A stretch of 64,000 bases of DNA, taken from DAIDKA01 sp036498905. GTDB lineage: Bacteria; Pseudomonadota; Gammaproteobacteria; Steroidobacterales; Steroidobacteraceae. The stretch covers positions 148,629 through 212,628 of the forward strand of contig DASYER010000032.1 in assembly GCA_036498905.1 (NCBI GenBank), given 5' to 3'. Position 1 is the stretch's first letter. Every line of letters starts with the position of its first letter. Made by a program: the position numbers and the translations under genes. Positions 1-9,363 of this stretch are shown here, one piece after another. A model generated the notes under the pieces. That model searched no databases. It had not been told where the DNA came from and saw only the letters and a program-made list of their open reading frames with translations.

Positions 1-1460
1 CGTTGCAGGCGCGAAGCGGCTTCGTCCCGGCTCATGCGGGGCAGATAACTCGGCCCGGCCTGCCAGTCCGCGCTCACTTGTGCCTGGCTCCACAGTCCGA
101 GGCCGACGCCGGCCAGGCACGCCGCGCCAAGCGCCGTGCTCTGCGGGTGCTGCGCGCACACGACGGGCGCCCCCAGTAAATCTGCCTGGAACTGCATGAG
201 CAACGCATTACGACTGGCACCGCCGTCCACGCGCAGTTCGCTCAAAGTGCGGCCCGCATCGGCCTGCATCGCCCGCAGCATATCGGCGCTCTGGAAGGCG
301 ATGGACTCGAGGGTCGCGCGCGCGATATGCGCCGCGCCCGTGCCACGCGTCAGGCCGAAGAGCGCACCGCGTGCCTGGGGGTCCCAGTAAGGTGCACCCA
401 GGCCGGTGAAGGCGGGCACGAAATGCACTCCGCCCGTGTCGGGAACCCGGCGTGCGAGCTCTTCCACGGCATCTGAATCTGCAATCACACCCAAGCCATC
501 GCGCAGCCATTGCACCGCCGCCCCGGCGACGAACACACTGCCCTCCAGGGCGTACTGCAGTGTGCCGGTCCCCAGTCGCCAGGCGACGGTGGACAGCAGA
601 TGCTGCTGCGACTGCATGGCCACCGAACCGGTGTTCATGAGCAGGAAGCAACCCGTACCGTAAGTGTTCTTGGCCATCCCGGGCGTCAGGCAGGCCTGGC
701 CGAACAGTGCCGCCTGCTGGTCACCGGCGATGCCGGTGATGGGAACCTGGACGCCATCGAGGTCGGCGTGCAGTGATTCATCCGCGGGGGCAAAAGAGCA
801 GGGCAGGACACGCGGCAGACACACCTTGGGAATATCGAACAGCCCCAGCAGCTCGTCATCCCAGTCGCCGGTGTGGATGTTGAACAGTAAGGTGCGGGCG
901 GCATTGCTGACATCCGTCACGTGTGCGGCACCGCCACTTAAGTTCCAGATCAGCCAGCTGTCGATGGTGCCGAAGGCCAGTTCACCGCGCTGCGCGCGTG
1001 CCCGGGCTCCGGGCACGTGTTGCAGCAGCCACTCGAGCTTGGTTGCCGAAAAATAACTGTCGGGCAGCAGGCCGGTTCGGGAGCTGATCAGGGGCCCGTG
1101 CCCGTCCGCCAGCAATGCCGCGCAGCGCTCCGCCGTGCGGCGGTCCTGCCACACAATCGCCGGTGCGACCGGCCGGCCCGTGAGGCGGTCCCATAGAACG
1201 GTGGTTTCGCGTTGATTGGTGATGCCGATGCCGGCAAGGTCACGCGGCCCGATGCCGGCCTGGCGCAGGGCATCGGTGATGGTCGCCGCCTGGGTCGACC
1301 AGATCAGGTCCGCATCGTGTTCCACCCACCCTGAATGCGGGTAGGCCTGGGGGTGTTCGCGCTGTCCGAGACCGATGATCCGCCGCTGCTGATCGAACAC
1401 GATGGAGCGCGAACTGGTCGTGCCCTGGTCGATGGCCAGCAGATAATCGCGCGAGCCCAC
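1..1460 (-). CDS. glpK: Glycerol kinase, 3' end cut by window edge
   Basis: Cytoplasmic enzyme that phosphorylates glycerol to sn-glycerol 3-phosphate with ATP. Translation of the reverse strand begins with the FGGY-kinase signature LAIDQGTTSSRSIVFD, then WVEHDADLIWSTQ, ITNQRETTVLWDR, TYGTGCFLLMNTG and DGGASRN, in the order seen in GlpK. 486 codons are present and only the last 15-20 of a normal ~500-residue protein lie beyond the left edge. I chose the GTG at 1460 because it places the DQGTT motif about ten residues in, as in E. coli GlpK, and it lies 2 bases after the glpD stop. It is therefore the second gene of a glpD-glpK operon that turns glycerol into dihydroxyacetone phosphate. No glpF facilitator is visible on this side. 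Confidence 0.95.
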   Translation of the reverse strand, partial: MGSRDYLLAIDQGTTSSRSIVFDQQRRIIGLGQREHPQAYPHSGWVEHDADLIWSTQAATITDALRQAGIGPRDLAGIGITNQRETTVLWDRLTGRPVAPAIVWQDRRTAERCAALLADGHGPLISSRTGLLPDSYFSATKLEWLLQHVPGARARAQRGELAFGTIDSWLIWNLSGGAAHVTDVSNAARTLLFNIHTGDWDDELLGLFDIPKVCLPRVLPCSFAPADESLHADLDGVQVPITGIAGDQQAALFGQACLTPGMAKNTYGTGCFLLMNTGSVAMQSQQHLLSTVAWRLGTGTLQYALEGSVFVAGAAVQWLRDGLGVIADSDAVEELARRVPDTGGVHFVPAFTGLGAPYWDPQARGALFGLTRGTGAAHIARATLESIAFQSADMLRAMQADAGRTLSELRVDGGASRNALLMQFQADLLGAPVVCAQHPQSTALGAACLAGVGLGLWSQAQVSADWQAGPSYLPRMSRDEAASRLQ

Positions 1461-1462
1461 GC

Positions 1463-3016
1463 TTACACCTTGCCTCGGGGCGGGGCGAACTGCCCGGATG
1501 CGCCCAGGCCGCGATCCGCCAGCCACGCGTCCAGTCGGGCGGCATCCTGCGCCGGCAGATGCAGACCCAGCTTGCTCCGGCGCCAGAGAATATCGCGCGC
1601 TGACTGGGCCCATTCATAGCCACACAGATAGTCGATCTCGCGTTCGTAGAGTCCCGGCAGGACTTCCTCGCCCATCATCGCCAGATTGCGCGCGGCGCCG
1701 ATCAGTTTGGCCATGCGTGTTCCGTACGCGCGGCAGTAACGCTCCCGAACCGTCACCGGCAGCCACGGGAAGCGCCGGGCCGTGGCGCGCAGAAATACAG
1801 CGAGGCTCGCTTCGGGCAAGTCCCCGCCCGGCAGCACGGCGAGCCGCGTCCATGCCGGCGCGTCGACCTGCAGCACCCTGCACAGCTGATCGACGGCCTC
1901 TTCGGCCAGACGCCGGAAAGTCGTGATCTTGCCGCCGAAGACATTGAGAATGGGTGCGCCCTGCGTATCGAGCTCGAGCGCATAGTCCCGCGTCACCTTT
2001 GTGGCGTCCGCGGACTCATCATCCAGCAGCGGCCGTACGCCGGCGTAGCTGTGCACCACATCGCCCGCGCCGATCTGCCGGGTGAAGTAACGGTTGACGG
2101 TCGTGCACAGATAGTCGATTTCCGCGGCACTGATGTCCAGATCCTGTGGCTGTCCGTGATGTTCGACGTCGGTGGTACCTATGAGCGTGAATTCACGCTC
2201 ATAGGGAATCGCAAACACGATTCGCCGGTCGATATTCTGAAAAATATAGGCAAAGCGGTGCCGAAAGATCTGCGGCACGATGATGTGGCTGCCTTTGATC
2301 AGCCGCACCGTGCGCCGGGTGCTCACGCTCGTGTGCTCGTGCAGGAAGCTCGCGACCCAGGGGCCGGCCGCATTGACGAGGGCGCGCGCGTACACGATCG
2401 TCGGTGCGCCGCCGTTTACGGTGGACGCCAGCTGGACGCGCCATTCGTCCGTGCGGCGTTCCGCATGCTCACAGCGCACGCGGTTCAGCACCGTGGCACC
2501 GTGGTCGGCGGCATCGCGGGCATTGAGCACGACCAGCCGGGCATCATCGGTCCAGGCGTCCGAGTAGATGAAGCCCTTGCGGAAGCGCGGGTCAAGCCCG
2601 GATCCGGCCGGATGCCGATGCAGGTCCAGGGCCTTCGAGGCTGCCAGGCGCTTGCGGGGTGCCAGGTGGTCGTACAGGAACAGACCGGCGCGGATTTCAA
2701 ACATGGGTCGCAGGTGCGAGTCATGAGGCATGACGAAGCGCAGCGGACGAATCAGATGCGGTGCGCTGGCGAGCAGCACCTCGCGTTCCTGCAGCGCTTT
2801 GCGCACCAGCTTGAAATGCCACTGTTCGAGGTAGCGCAGACCCCCGTGTATGAGCTTGGTGCTGGCCGAAGAGGTGTGGGCGGCCAGATCGTCCTGTTCG
2901 CACAAAATGACCGATAGTCCACGCCCGGCCGCATCGCGCGCGATACCACAGCCGTTGATGCCGCCACCCACCACGAGCAGGTCACAGGACTTTTCCGGAC
3001 CGGAAATAATCGGCAT
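1463..3016 (-). CDS. glpD: Aerobic glycerol-3-phosphate dehydrogenase
   Basis: FAD enzyme that oxidises glycerol 3-phosphate to dihydroxyacetone phosphate and passes electrons to quinone at the inner membrane. The N-terminus carries the dinucleotide fold DLLVVGGGINGCGIARDAAG, followed by the family stretches SSASTKLIHGGLRYLE and YSDAWTDDARLVVLNARDAA, and the C-terminal DAO domain near GGKITTFRRLAEEAVD. Length is about 517 residues against ~500 in E. coli. Three in-frame starts are close together (3052, 3025, 3016). I prefer the ATG at 3016, which gives the shortest tail before the FAD motif, but 3025 is equally possible. It is head-to-head with the ABC gene at 3075 and glpK follows at once. 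Confidence 0.95.
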   Translation of the reverse strand: MPIISGPEKSCDLLVVGGGINGCGIARDAAGRGLSVILCEQDDLAAHTSSASTKLIHGGLRYLEQWHFKLVRKALQEREVLLASAPHLIRPLRFVMPHDSHLRPMFEIRAGLFLYDHLAPRKRLAASKALDLHRHPAGSGLDPRFRKGFIYSDAWTDDARLVVLNARDAADHGATVLNRVRCEHAERRTDEWRVQLASTVNGGAPTIVYARALVNAAGPWVASFLHEHTSVSTRRTVRLIKGSHIIVPQIFRHRFAYIFQNIDRRIVFAIPYEREFTLIGTTDVEHHGQPQDLDISAAEIDYLCTTVNRYFTRQIGAGDVVHSYAGVRPLLDDESADATKVTRDYALELDTQGAPILNVFGGKITTFRRLAEEAVDQLCRVLQVDAPAWTRLAVLPGGDLPEASLAVFLRATARRFPWLPVTVRERYCRAYGTRMAKLIGAARNLAMMGEEVLPGLYEREIDYLCGYEWAQSARDILWRRSKLGLHLPAQDAARLDAWLADRGLGASGQFAPPRGKV

Positions 3017-3074
3017 GGTCGGCATCTTGCCACGTGCGGCTGTTCGGTCCAATGTGCGCGCCGTGAAAGCCTAT

Positions 3075-4565
3075 ATGGAAGTGCATCTGCAACGCATCCA
3101 CGTCTCACGCGGGGAGCGTATGGTCCTGCGTGACATCAACTGGGATGTCAAGCCCGGCCAGCACTGGGTGCTCGTTGGTGCCAACGGCGCGGGCAAGACC
3201 CAACTGCTGAAGCTGGTCGCGGGGGCCGTATGGCCGGTGCCCCAAGAGCGGGCCGTCCGTCGCTATCGCTGGGGGCAGGAAGTGCGTACTTCACCGTACG
3301 AGGCTCAGGATGAGATCGCCTATGTCGGCCCGGAGCGTCAGGATCGGTACGAGCGCTACGGCTGGAACCATTCAGTGCTGCAGGTCATCGGCACCGGTAT
3401 TCATCGCACGGACATTCCGCTGCATGAGCTGTCGGCGGCGAACCAGCGCACGATCGGCGCCCTAGCGCGGCGTCTGCAGATCACCCCCTTACTGCCACGC
3501 CGTTTCCTGACGCTCTCCTACGGTGAGCGCAGGCTGGTATTGCTCGCGCGCGCGCTGGCCAGCCGGCCGCGGCTGCTGCTGATGGATGAACTGCTCAATG
3601 GTCTGGACCCGACCCGACACGCGAACGCACTGCGCTTCCTGAGCGCGACGCGCCGATCGCACCTGCCGTGGATCCTCTCGGTGCATCGACCCCAGGATGT
3701 GCCGACCAGTGCCGGCCATGCACTGATTCTCGAGGCCGGGAAGATTGTCTATCGCGGACCCATCAAACAGGCACCGTTGGCCAAATGGTTTGCCCGCGAG
3801 TCACGCTGGGCGAACACCCTGGCGCGGGGCCGGGCCGCGGGCACGGGCGGGGCAGAGCAGGCGCCACGGCGTCGGCCCCGCGCGCGCATGCTGGTTCGTC
3901 TGACCAAGGCCGATGTGTATCTGGATGAGCATCGCGCGCTCAGCGGCATCACGCTCACCATCCACCAGGGTGAGTGCTGGGTCGTCCACGGCCATAACGG
4001 GTCCGGCAAGTCGACCTTCATCCGCACCGTCTACGGCGATCATGGTGTGGCCGTGGGTGGCCGCATCGAGCGCACCGGCATCGTCTCCGGGGTGCCACTG
4101 GAGATTTTCAAACGCAAAGTGGGACTGGTCGCACCGCACCTGCAGGCGGATCATCCGCGTCATCTCACGGTCGCTGAAGTGGTGCAGTCCGGGCGACATG
4201 CAAGCATTGGCCTGGTGGATGCGGCCAGCACGGCGGATCGCAATGCCGCGCGCGCCGCGCTCGAGTTCTTCGGCATCGGCGATTTTGCCACCCGCCCGCT
4301 GCATGAACTGTCGTACGGGCAGCTGCGCCGGGTGCTGTTTGCCCGCGCCTGGGTCGGCAAGCCTGCGCTGCTGCTGCTGGATGAGCCCTATTCCGGGGTC
4401 GATGCGCCGACCCGGCGCGCCTTGATGCGGCATCTGGACGAACTCATTGATGGAGGTACCACGGTAGTGATCGCAACGCATAGCAAGGAGGAGTGGCCGC
4501 TCGGCGCCACCCACGAGCTGGCATTGGTCAAGGGCAGCCCGGTATGCTGTGGGCCCATCCGATGA
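3075..4565 (+). CDS. Tandem ABC ATPase, ModF-like
   Basis: Protein of about 496 residues made of two complete ABC ATPase domains and no membrane segment. Domain 1 has Walker A GANGAGKT (residues 35-42), signature LSYGERR (about 146) and Walker B LLLMDELLNGLD. Domain 2 has Walker A GHNGSGKS (about 306), signature LSYGQLRR, Walker B LLLLDEPYSGVD and the H-loop IATHSKEEW. The architecture and the wording of both signatures resemble ModF/PhrA, a molybdate-linked ATPase pair of unclear function. No molybdate permease or binding protein is nearby. The start may be this ATG or the GTG at 3063. The stop overlaps the start of the MFS gene (ATGA at 4562-4565), so the two are probably translationally coupled. 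Confidence 0.85.
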   Translation: MEVHLQRIHVSRGERMVLRDINWDVKPGQHWVLVGANGAGKTQLLKLVAGAVWPVPQERAVRRYRWGQEVRTSPYEAQDEIAYVGPERQDRYERYGWNHSVLQVIGTGIHRTDIPLHELSAANQRTIGALARRLQITPLLPRRFLTLSYGERRLVLLARALASRPRLLLMDELLNGLDPTRHANALRFLSATRRSHLPWILSVHRPQDVPTSAGHALILEAGKIVYRGPIKQAPLAKWFARESRWANTLARGRAAGTGGAEQAPRRRPRARMLVRLTKADVYLDEHRALSGITLTIHQGECWVVHGHNGSGKSTFIRTVYGDHGVAVGGRIERTGIVSGVPLEIFKRKVGLVAPHLQADHPRHLTVAEVVQSGRHASIGLVDAASTADRNAARAALEFFGIGDFATRPLHELSYGQLRRVLFARAWVGKPALLLLDEPYSGVDAPTRRALMRHLDELIDGGTTVVIATHSKEEWPLGATHELALVKGSPVCCGPIR

Positions 4566-5794
4566 ACACCCGGGCACCCTCCCTGAAGTCGCTGTTCGTC
4601 GTCTCGATGATCGATGTGCTGGGCTTCGGTGTTCTGATCCCGCTCGTGCCCTACATGGCGCGCGAGTATGGAGCCGGGCCGGCTCTCACCACCGCCATCC
4701 TGGGCAGCTACTCCCTGTGCCAGCTGCTCGCCGCGCCGGTGTGGGGACGGTTGAGTGATCGCTATGGGCGACGACCCATTCTCATGAGCAGCCTGGCCGG
4801 AGCCTGCCTGTCCTATGTGATCCTGGGGTTCGCCGACAATCCGTGGATTGTGCTCGCCTCGCGCATGCTGGCGGGCTTCATGGCCGGTAATCTGTCTGCG
4901 GCATTCGCCTACGCGTCGGATGTCAGCACACCACAGACGCGCGCCCGCTCGATGGGCATGGTCGGCGCTGCGATCGGCATCGGGTTCATGCTGGGGATTC
5001 CCATCGGCGGCATCCTCTCCGGCGATCATGCCCAGAGCGCCAACTTTTTATGGCCGGCGGTGGTTTCGGCGAGCCTGAGTCTCGTGGCCCTGGCATTGGT
5101 GAAGTTCCGGCTGCCCGAAAGCCATGTCAAGCGTGAGGCTGCGGTGCCTGGCGCTGCCGACCGTACCGACGAATTCGCGCCATCGCGGGTTGGGCCGATT
5201 GCACTGCTGCGACAGCGGCCGCGCCTGATGTTCATTGCCGGTGCGGCACTGCTGGTCACCACGGCGCAGGGCATTCTGGAGGCGACATTCGCGCTATGGG
5301 CACTGAGTCGCTTCAACGCCGGTCCGCGTACTGTTGCCTTTGCCCTCTTCGGTGCCGCCCTGGTCGCGGTGGTCATGCAGGGCGGACTGGTGCGGGTCCT
5401 CGTGCCGCGCCTGGGTGAGCGGCGCCTGGCACATGCCGGGGTGCTGTGCTACGTCGCCGGGCTGCTGCTCGTCGGTGTGGCCGGCAACAGCCTCACGGCT
5501 GCGGCACTCGGGCTGCTGTGTTGCGGCGCCGGCATGGGTGCCTTCAGTCCGAGCGCCTCGGCATTGGCATCGCGCCAATCACATGGGGGTGATCGCGGTG
5601 CCGTCATGGGGACCTATCAGTCCGCCACTAGCCTGGCGCGCGTGATCGGACCGTTCATCGGGGTGCCGATGTTCGAGCTGTGGGGAGCAAATTCGCCGTT
5701 CATCGCGGCCGCCTGCATCACGGCACCCGCTGCGCTGCTGATCTGGCGCTCGCAAAGCCGCGGCACGGCGGATATGGAGAGCAGCGGCAGCTGA
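4562..5794 (+). CDS. MFS drug:H+ antiporter, TetA-like
   Basis: Inner-membrane transporter of about 410 residues with 12 predicted hydrophobic segments. The loop between the second and third segments, WGRLSDRYGRRPIL, is the major-facilitator motif A, and the N-terminus FVVSMIDVLGFGVLIPLVPYMA is typical of the TetA/multidrug subgroup. The mid-protein loop around residues 180-210 (AVPGAADRTDEF) is the usual central cytoplasmic linker. The substrate cannot be told from sequence. The ATG at 4562 overlaps the stop of the ABC ATPase gene. The gene ends 15 bases from the convergent PhzF-like gene. Confidence 0.88.
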   Translation: MNTRAPSLKSLFVVSMIDVLGFGVLIPLVPYMAREYGAGPALTTAILGSYSLCQLLAAPVWGRLSDRYGRRPILMSSLAGACLSYVILGFADNPWIVLASRMLAGFMAGNLSAAFAYASDVSTPQTRARSMGMVGAAIGIGFMLGIPIGGILSGDHAQSANFLWPAVVSASLSLVALALVKFRLPESHVKREAAVPGAADRTDEFAPSRVGPIALLRQRPRLMFIAGAALLVTTAQGILEATFALWALSRFNAGPRTVAFALFGAALVAVVMQGGLVRVLVPRLGERRLAHAGVLCYVAGLLLVGVAGNSLTAAALGLLCCGAGMGAFSPSASALASRQSHGGDRGAVMGTYQSATSLARVIGPFIGVPMFELWGANSPFIAAACITAPAALLIWRSQSRGTADMESSGS

Positions 5795-5809
5795 GTGCGC
5801 GAAGCGTTG

Positions 5810-6712
5810 CTACAGCTCGATCCGGGTCTCGAAAATCGCGGTGGCCTGGCCGACGATCCACACCGCCGCCACCGCGCCGTCGCCCTGTTCCAGTTCAACT
5901 TCGACGCGGCCGGGGCGATTGACGTGATGGCCTTGCGCTCCGGCGAATTGCATTTTTGCAGCCGCCGGCCCCAAAAGTTCGTGCCGGGCCAGATAAACCC
6001 CCAGCATGCCGTGGGCATTGCCGCTGACCGGATCCTCGGCGATGCCCAACGCCGGACAGAACATGCGCGACTCGACGAGCACGTCGGGCAGCTCCGGCGC
6101 CAGCGTGAACACGAAAAAACCCTGCGCGCCAAGTTGCGCCGACAGCGTCGTGAGCCTTGAGAAGTCCGGTTTCAATTGCCGCAGCTGCTCGGCACCGCGC
6201 ACGGCTACCATCAGTCGGGTGCTGCCGGTGCCCACCACCTTGACCGGGCAATGCACATCCAGGTCCGCGGAAGCCAGGGCCAGGGCATCCATCACGGCGA
6301 GTCGCTCGCGATCGTTGACTTCCCGACCCAGCGGCGGTGCGTTTTGGCGGATGGCGATCCGGCGCTGCGCGTCGTTGCCGCGAATTTCGACTTCGACCAC
6401 GCCGGCGCGAGACTTCTGGCGCAGGCGACGCGTGCCGGCCGAGGCGGCGGAGAGCACGTATTGCGCCGCTACGCTGGCGTGCCCAACAAAGGCGGCCTCG
6501 ACCCGGGGTGTGAAGAATCGGATCCGCAGATCGTGGTCTGCCGCATCGGCCTTGAGCACAAAGGCGGTGTCCGCGTTATTCAATTCGCGCGCTATCGCGA
6601 GCATTTCCGCGTCCGTCAGCCCGTCGGCGTCCAATACCACGCCGGCCGGATTGCCCGTGAATTTAACGCGTGTAAACGCATCGACCTGATGGACCTGAAT
6701 GGTGCGGGGCAT
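5810..6712 (-). CDS. PhzF-family isomerase-like protein
   Basis: 300-residue PhzF/YddE-type protein with two similar halves (diaminopimelate-epimerase-like fold). The N-terminus IQVHQVDAFTRVKFTGNPAGVVL and the stretch RFFTPRVEAAFVGHASVAA are the family hallmarks, and the second half contains EDPVSGNAHGMLGVYL. PhzF itself isomerises a phenazine precursor, but most homologues have unknown substrates and no phenazine gene is nearby, so a specific activity should not be assumed. The ATG at 6712 is preferred over the upstream extension to 6796 because the conserved sequence begins at this residue. It is transcribed away from the riboswitch-controlled operon on its right. Confidence 0.88.
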   Translation of the reverse strand: MPRTIQVHQVDAFTRVKFTGNPAGVVLDADGLTDAEMLAIARELNNADTAFVLKADAADHDLRIRFFTPRVEAAFVGHASVAAQYVLSAASAGTRRLRQKSRAGVVEVEIRGNDAQRRIAIRQNAPPLGREVNDRERLAVMDALALASADLDVHCPVKVVGTGSTRLMVAVRGAEQLRQLKPDFSRLTTLSAQLGAQGFFVFTLAPELPDVLVESRMFCPALGIAEDPVSGNAHGMLGVYLARHELLGPAAAKMQFAGAQGHHVNRPGRVEVELEQGDGAVAAVWIVGQATAIFETRIEL

Positions 6713-6790
6713 GCTGGAGCTGCTCCTGTTCGCAGGGCATGGATTACGCCAATGCTGGCCGACATTGTATGCCGATGGTGTGCAACGGGC

Positions 6791-6818
6791 TTGCAAACAG
6801 CGGCGCAGTCACTAACAT
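6791..6818 (+). promoter_or_regulatory. Candidate sigma-70 promoter of thiamine operon
   Basis: TTGCAA at 6791-6796 and TAACAT at 6813-6818 are separated by 16 bases, about 12 bases before the first paired base of the TPP riboswitch. Position and spacing fit a housekeeping promoter whose transcript begins just ahead of the aptamer. Confidence 0.45.
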
Positions 6819-6830
6819 ACGCACCCTAGA

Positions 6831-6925
6831 ACCTAGGGGTGGCTTTTTCACGAAAGCCTGAGACGCAGGATGGTCCTGCGAACCCGTTGAACCTGATCCG
6901 GATAATGCCGGCGTAGGGAGCAGGT
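6831..6925 (+). ncRNA. TPP riboswitch (THI-box)
   Basis: The conserved thiamine-pyrophosphate aptamer is readable: GGGGTGGC near 6835, CTGAGA at 6858-6863, ACCCGTTGAACCTGATCCGG around 6881-6900, then ATAATGCCGGCGTAGGGA at 6902-6919. An optional extra hairpin (CGCAGGA / TCCTGCG, 6864-6880) sits after CTGAGA. The closing stem can form between ACCT (6831-6834) and AGGT (6922-6925). The GGGAG of the conserved 3' part is also the only Shine-Dalgarno-like sequence before the GTG at 6926, so binding of TPP should hide the ribosome site. This is the translational mode known for many proteobacterial THI-boxes. Confidence 0.96.
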
Positions 6926-9085
6926 GTGAATATTCGCGCGATCTTCGCATTCCTTGTCGTTTGCCTGACCGTCATGGCCGCCTGGCCGGTGGCGCATGCG
7001 CAAGCCTCCGCAGAGCCGTCCGGTAATACTTTGCAAGAAGTGGTTGTTTCCGCAACACTGCTGCGGGATGAGCCCATCCAGACGGTCCCTGCCAGCGTCA
7101 CGGTGCTTGATGCCGCCACCCTCAAGGCTGCCGGACAGCAGCATTTCGAGGATGTGATCGATCTGGTGCCGAATCTGAACTGGTCGGGCGATACCAATCG
7201 GCCGCGCTACTTTCAGATTCGCGGCATCGGCGAGCTGGATGAATACCAGGGCGCCCCCAATCCTTCCGTCGGATTTCTGATCGATGACATTGATTTCAGC
7301 GGTATCGGCACGGTCGGCACCCTGTTCGATATGGACCATATCGAGGTGCTGCGCGGTCCGCAGGGCACGCGCTACGGCGCGAATGCCCTGGGCGGACTCA
7401 TTGCCATGCAAAGCGCGGCGCCCGCCAATGAATTCGGCGGACGGGTGGAATTGAGCGGTGGGAATTACGACACCCGTTCCTATGGCGCCGTAGTCACGGG
7501 TCCCGTCGCGGCCCTGGACTCGAGCTTCCGGCTCGCGGTCCAGCAGTATTCCAGCGATGGATTTTATCGCAACGAATATCTGGGGCGTGATGCTACCGAT
7601 GGCAACAATGAACTCACGGTAAGGGGCCGATGGCGCTTCCAGCCGGCCGATGATCTGCGCATGGATCTGACGGTATTCGACATCCGCATCAATGACAGCT
7701 ACGACGCGTTTGACATCAACAATGATCGAACCACCCAGTCGGACCAGCCAGGTGAAGACCGCCAGGATTCCGCTGCAGGTTCGCTCAAAATACTCTATTC
7801 CGGACTGGGGCCGACCACGCTGACCTTCATCGGCACTTTTGCCAATACCCACATCCACTATTCGTTTGATTCGGATTTCGGCAATCCGCTCCTATGGGCA
7901 CCGATCACCTATCAGTACTCGGATTCCCAGGTGCGCGAGCGACGGACGCACAGTCTCGAAGCGCGTCTGTCGAACACCGCACCGGCAGCCGTGAACTGGC
8001 TGGTGGGTGTCTACCAGCTTGACCTGACAGAAAGCCTGGCGGATACCTCACCGGGGGTCTATTCGGATCCGGCCGATCCGGATCCGGACGACGCTTCCGA
8101 TGTACTCGACGTTACGGACAGTCACTTTCATTCCATGAACATTGCGGTATTCGGCGCACTGGATGGGGCGCTGGGGGATCGGTGGCATTGGAACCTGGGT
8201 GCGCGGGCGGAGCGGCGTACGGCGGACTATCACGATATCGCCGATGATCTGAACAATCCGGCGCCGGTGACTCATGCGTTCGCGCCGGTCGAGCACCTGT
8301 GGGGCGGGAATGCCGCCCTCGACTACCAGGCGGCGGCCGGACAGCATCTGTATTTCAACGTGGGGCGCGGCTACAAGGCCGGCGGCTTCAATCTGGGGCC
8401 TGACCTGCCGGCAAACCAGATCCTGTTCAATCCGGAGTCGGATGTGAACTTCGAGGCCGGATACAAGGCTGATCTGTTTGGACATCGGCTGCGTGTGGAT
8501 GCGGATGTGTTCTACACCCATCGCACCGGCCTGCAGCTGCAGACCGGGGAGCAGCTGCAGCCCAACAATCCCAACACCTTCGTGCTGTACAACACCAACG
8601 CGCCCAGCGGCCGCAACTATGGCATCGAGTCGGATCTCGCGTGGACACCGGTGACCCTGCTCGAATTCGGCGCATCAATGGGCGTGCTCAACTCGCGCTA
8701 CCACGGCCTGACGCTCGACGGCGATGCGCTACCGGATCGCGCCCTGCCGCATGCGCCCAGCTGGCAAGGGTCGCTGTCCGCCACCGTGCATGGGCGCGCC
8801 GGCCTGTATGTGCGTGCGGATCTGACCGGCCGCGGCAGCTTCTACTACGATCTGCCGGCGCTGGATCCGTATTCAAGCCATGCGTACGTGCTGCTGAACC
8901 TGAAGGCGGGGGTGAGCGCCGACAGCTGGTCGGCCGATGTCTGGATCCGCAATGTCACGGATCGCAACTACGCGGTGCGCGGCTTTGACTTCGCGGATGT
9001 GCCGCCGGATTTCCCGAATCAGCAGTTCGTACAGTTGGGCGCGCCACGCCAGTTTGGAGCCACCGTGTCCTACTCTTTCCACTGA
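6926..9085 (+). CDS. TonB-dependent receptor, predicted thiamine uptake
   Basis: 719-residue outer-membrane receptor. Residues 1-25 form a signal peptide ending AHA, followed by a TonB-box-like EVVVSA, a plug domain (VPASVTVLDAATL, RYFQIRGIGE, DHIEVLRGPQGTRYGANALGG) and a beta-barrel with many aromatic-ended strands up to a C-terminal ATVSYSFH. The GTG start lies directly behind the TPP riboswitch, so expression should fall when thiamine pyrophosphate is plentiful. Comparative genomics has linked such riboswitch-controlled receptors to import of thiamine or its precursors. The three coupled genes downstream support that substrate. The ligand itself is inferred from context. Confidence 0.93.
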   Translation: MNIRAIFAFLVVCLTVMAAWPVAHAQASAEPSGNTLQEVVVSATLLRDEPIQTVPASVTVLDAATLKAAGQQHFEDVIDLVPNLNWSGDTNRPRYFQIRGIGELDEYQGAPNPSVGFLIDDIDFSGIGTVGTLFDMDHIEVLRGPQGTRYGANALGGLIAMQSAAPANEFGGRVELSGGNYDTRSYGAVVTGPVAALDSSFRLAVQQYSSDGFYRNEYLGRDATDGNNELTVRGRWRFQPADDLRMDLTVFDIRINDSYDAFDINNDRTTQSDQPGEDRQDSAAGSLKILYSGLGPTTLTFIGTFANTHIHYSFDSDFGNPLLWAPITYQYSDSQVRERRTHSLEARLSNTAPAAVNWLVGVYQLDLTESLADTSPGVYSDPADPDPDDASDVLDVTDSHFHSMNIAVFGALDGALGDRWHWNLGARAERRTADYHDIADDLNNPAPVTHAFAPVEHLWGGNAALDYQAAAGQHLYFNVGRGYKAGGFNLGPDLPANQILFNPESDVNFEAGYKADLFGHRLRVDADVFYTHRTGLQLQTGEQLQPNNPNTFVLYNTNAPSGRNYGIESDLAWTPVTLLEFGASMGVLNSRYHGLTLDGDALPDRALPHAPSWQGSLSATVHGRAGLYVRADLTGRGSFYYDLPALDPYSSHAYVLLNLKAGVSADSWSADVWIRNVTDRNYAVRGFDFADVPPDFPNQQFVQLGAPRQFGATVSYSFH

Positions 9086-9102
9086 ACAAAAGGGGCCCTC
9101 CC

Positions 9103-9363
9103 ATGGACATCGCCGTTGAGCTGAGCCTGTATCCACTGGAGCCGGACCTGGTACCGAAGATCAAGGACTTCATCGATCGTCTCAATACCGCCGCGGGCGT
9201 ACGGGTGATCACCAACAGCCTCAGCACGCAGGTGGTGGGCCCCTTCGATCTGGTGTTCGCCGCGCTGACCCGCGAGATCCGCACGACCTTCACTCAGGTG
9301 CACAAGTCCGTGGTGGTCATGAAGATAATCGGGCCCCTGACGGATTCGGGTCTGATCAAGTGA
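9103..9363 (+). CDS. YkoF/MTH1187-like thiamine-binding protein
   Basis: Small 86-residue protein that matches the single-domain thiamine-binding (YkoF/MTH1187) family: the alternating pattern VELSLYPLEPDLVPKIKDFID, then VRVITNSLSTQVVGPFDLVFAAL, fits its ferredoxin-like beta-alpha-beta fold. Members bind thiamine or its hydroxymethylpyrimidine part and often sit in thiamine operons. It has no signal peptide, so it is probably cytoplasmic, perhaps holding the vitamin after transport. It is 17 bases after the receptor gene and its stop overlaps the pnuT start (TGATG). The family call rests on both sequence and context. Confidence 0.8.
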   Translation: MDIAVELSLYPLEPDLVPKIKDFIDRLNTAAGVRVITNSLSTQVVGPFDLVFAALTREIRTTFTQVHKSVVVMKIIGPLTDSGLIK

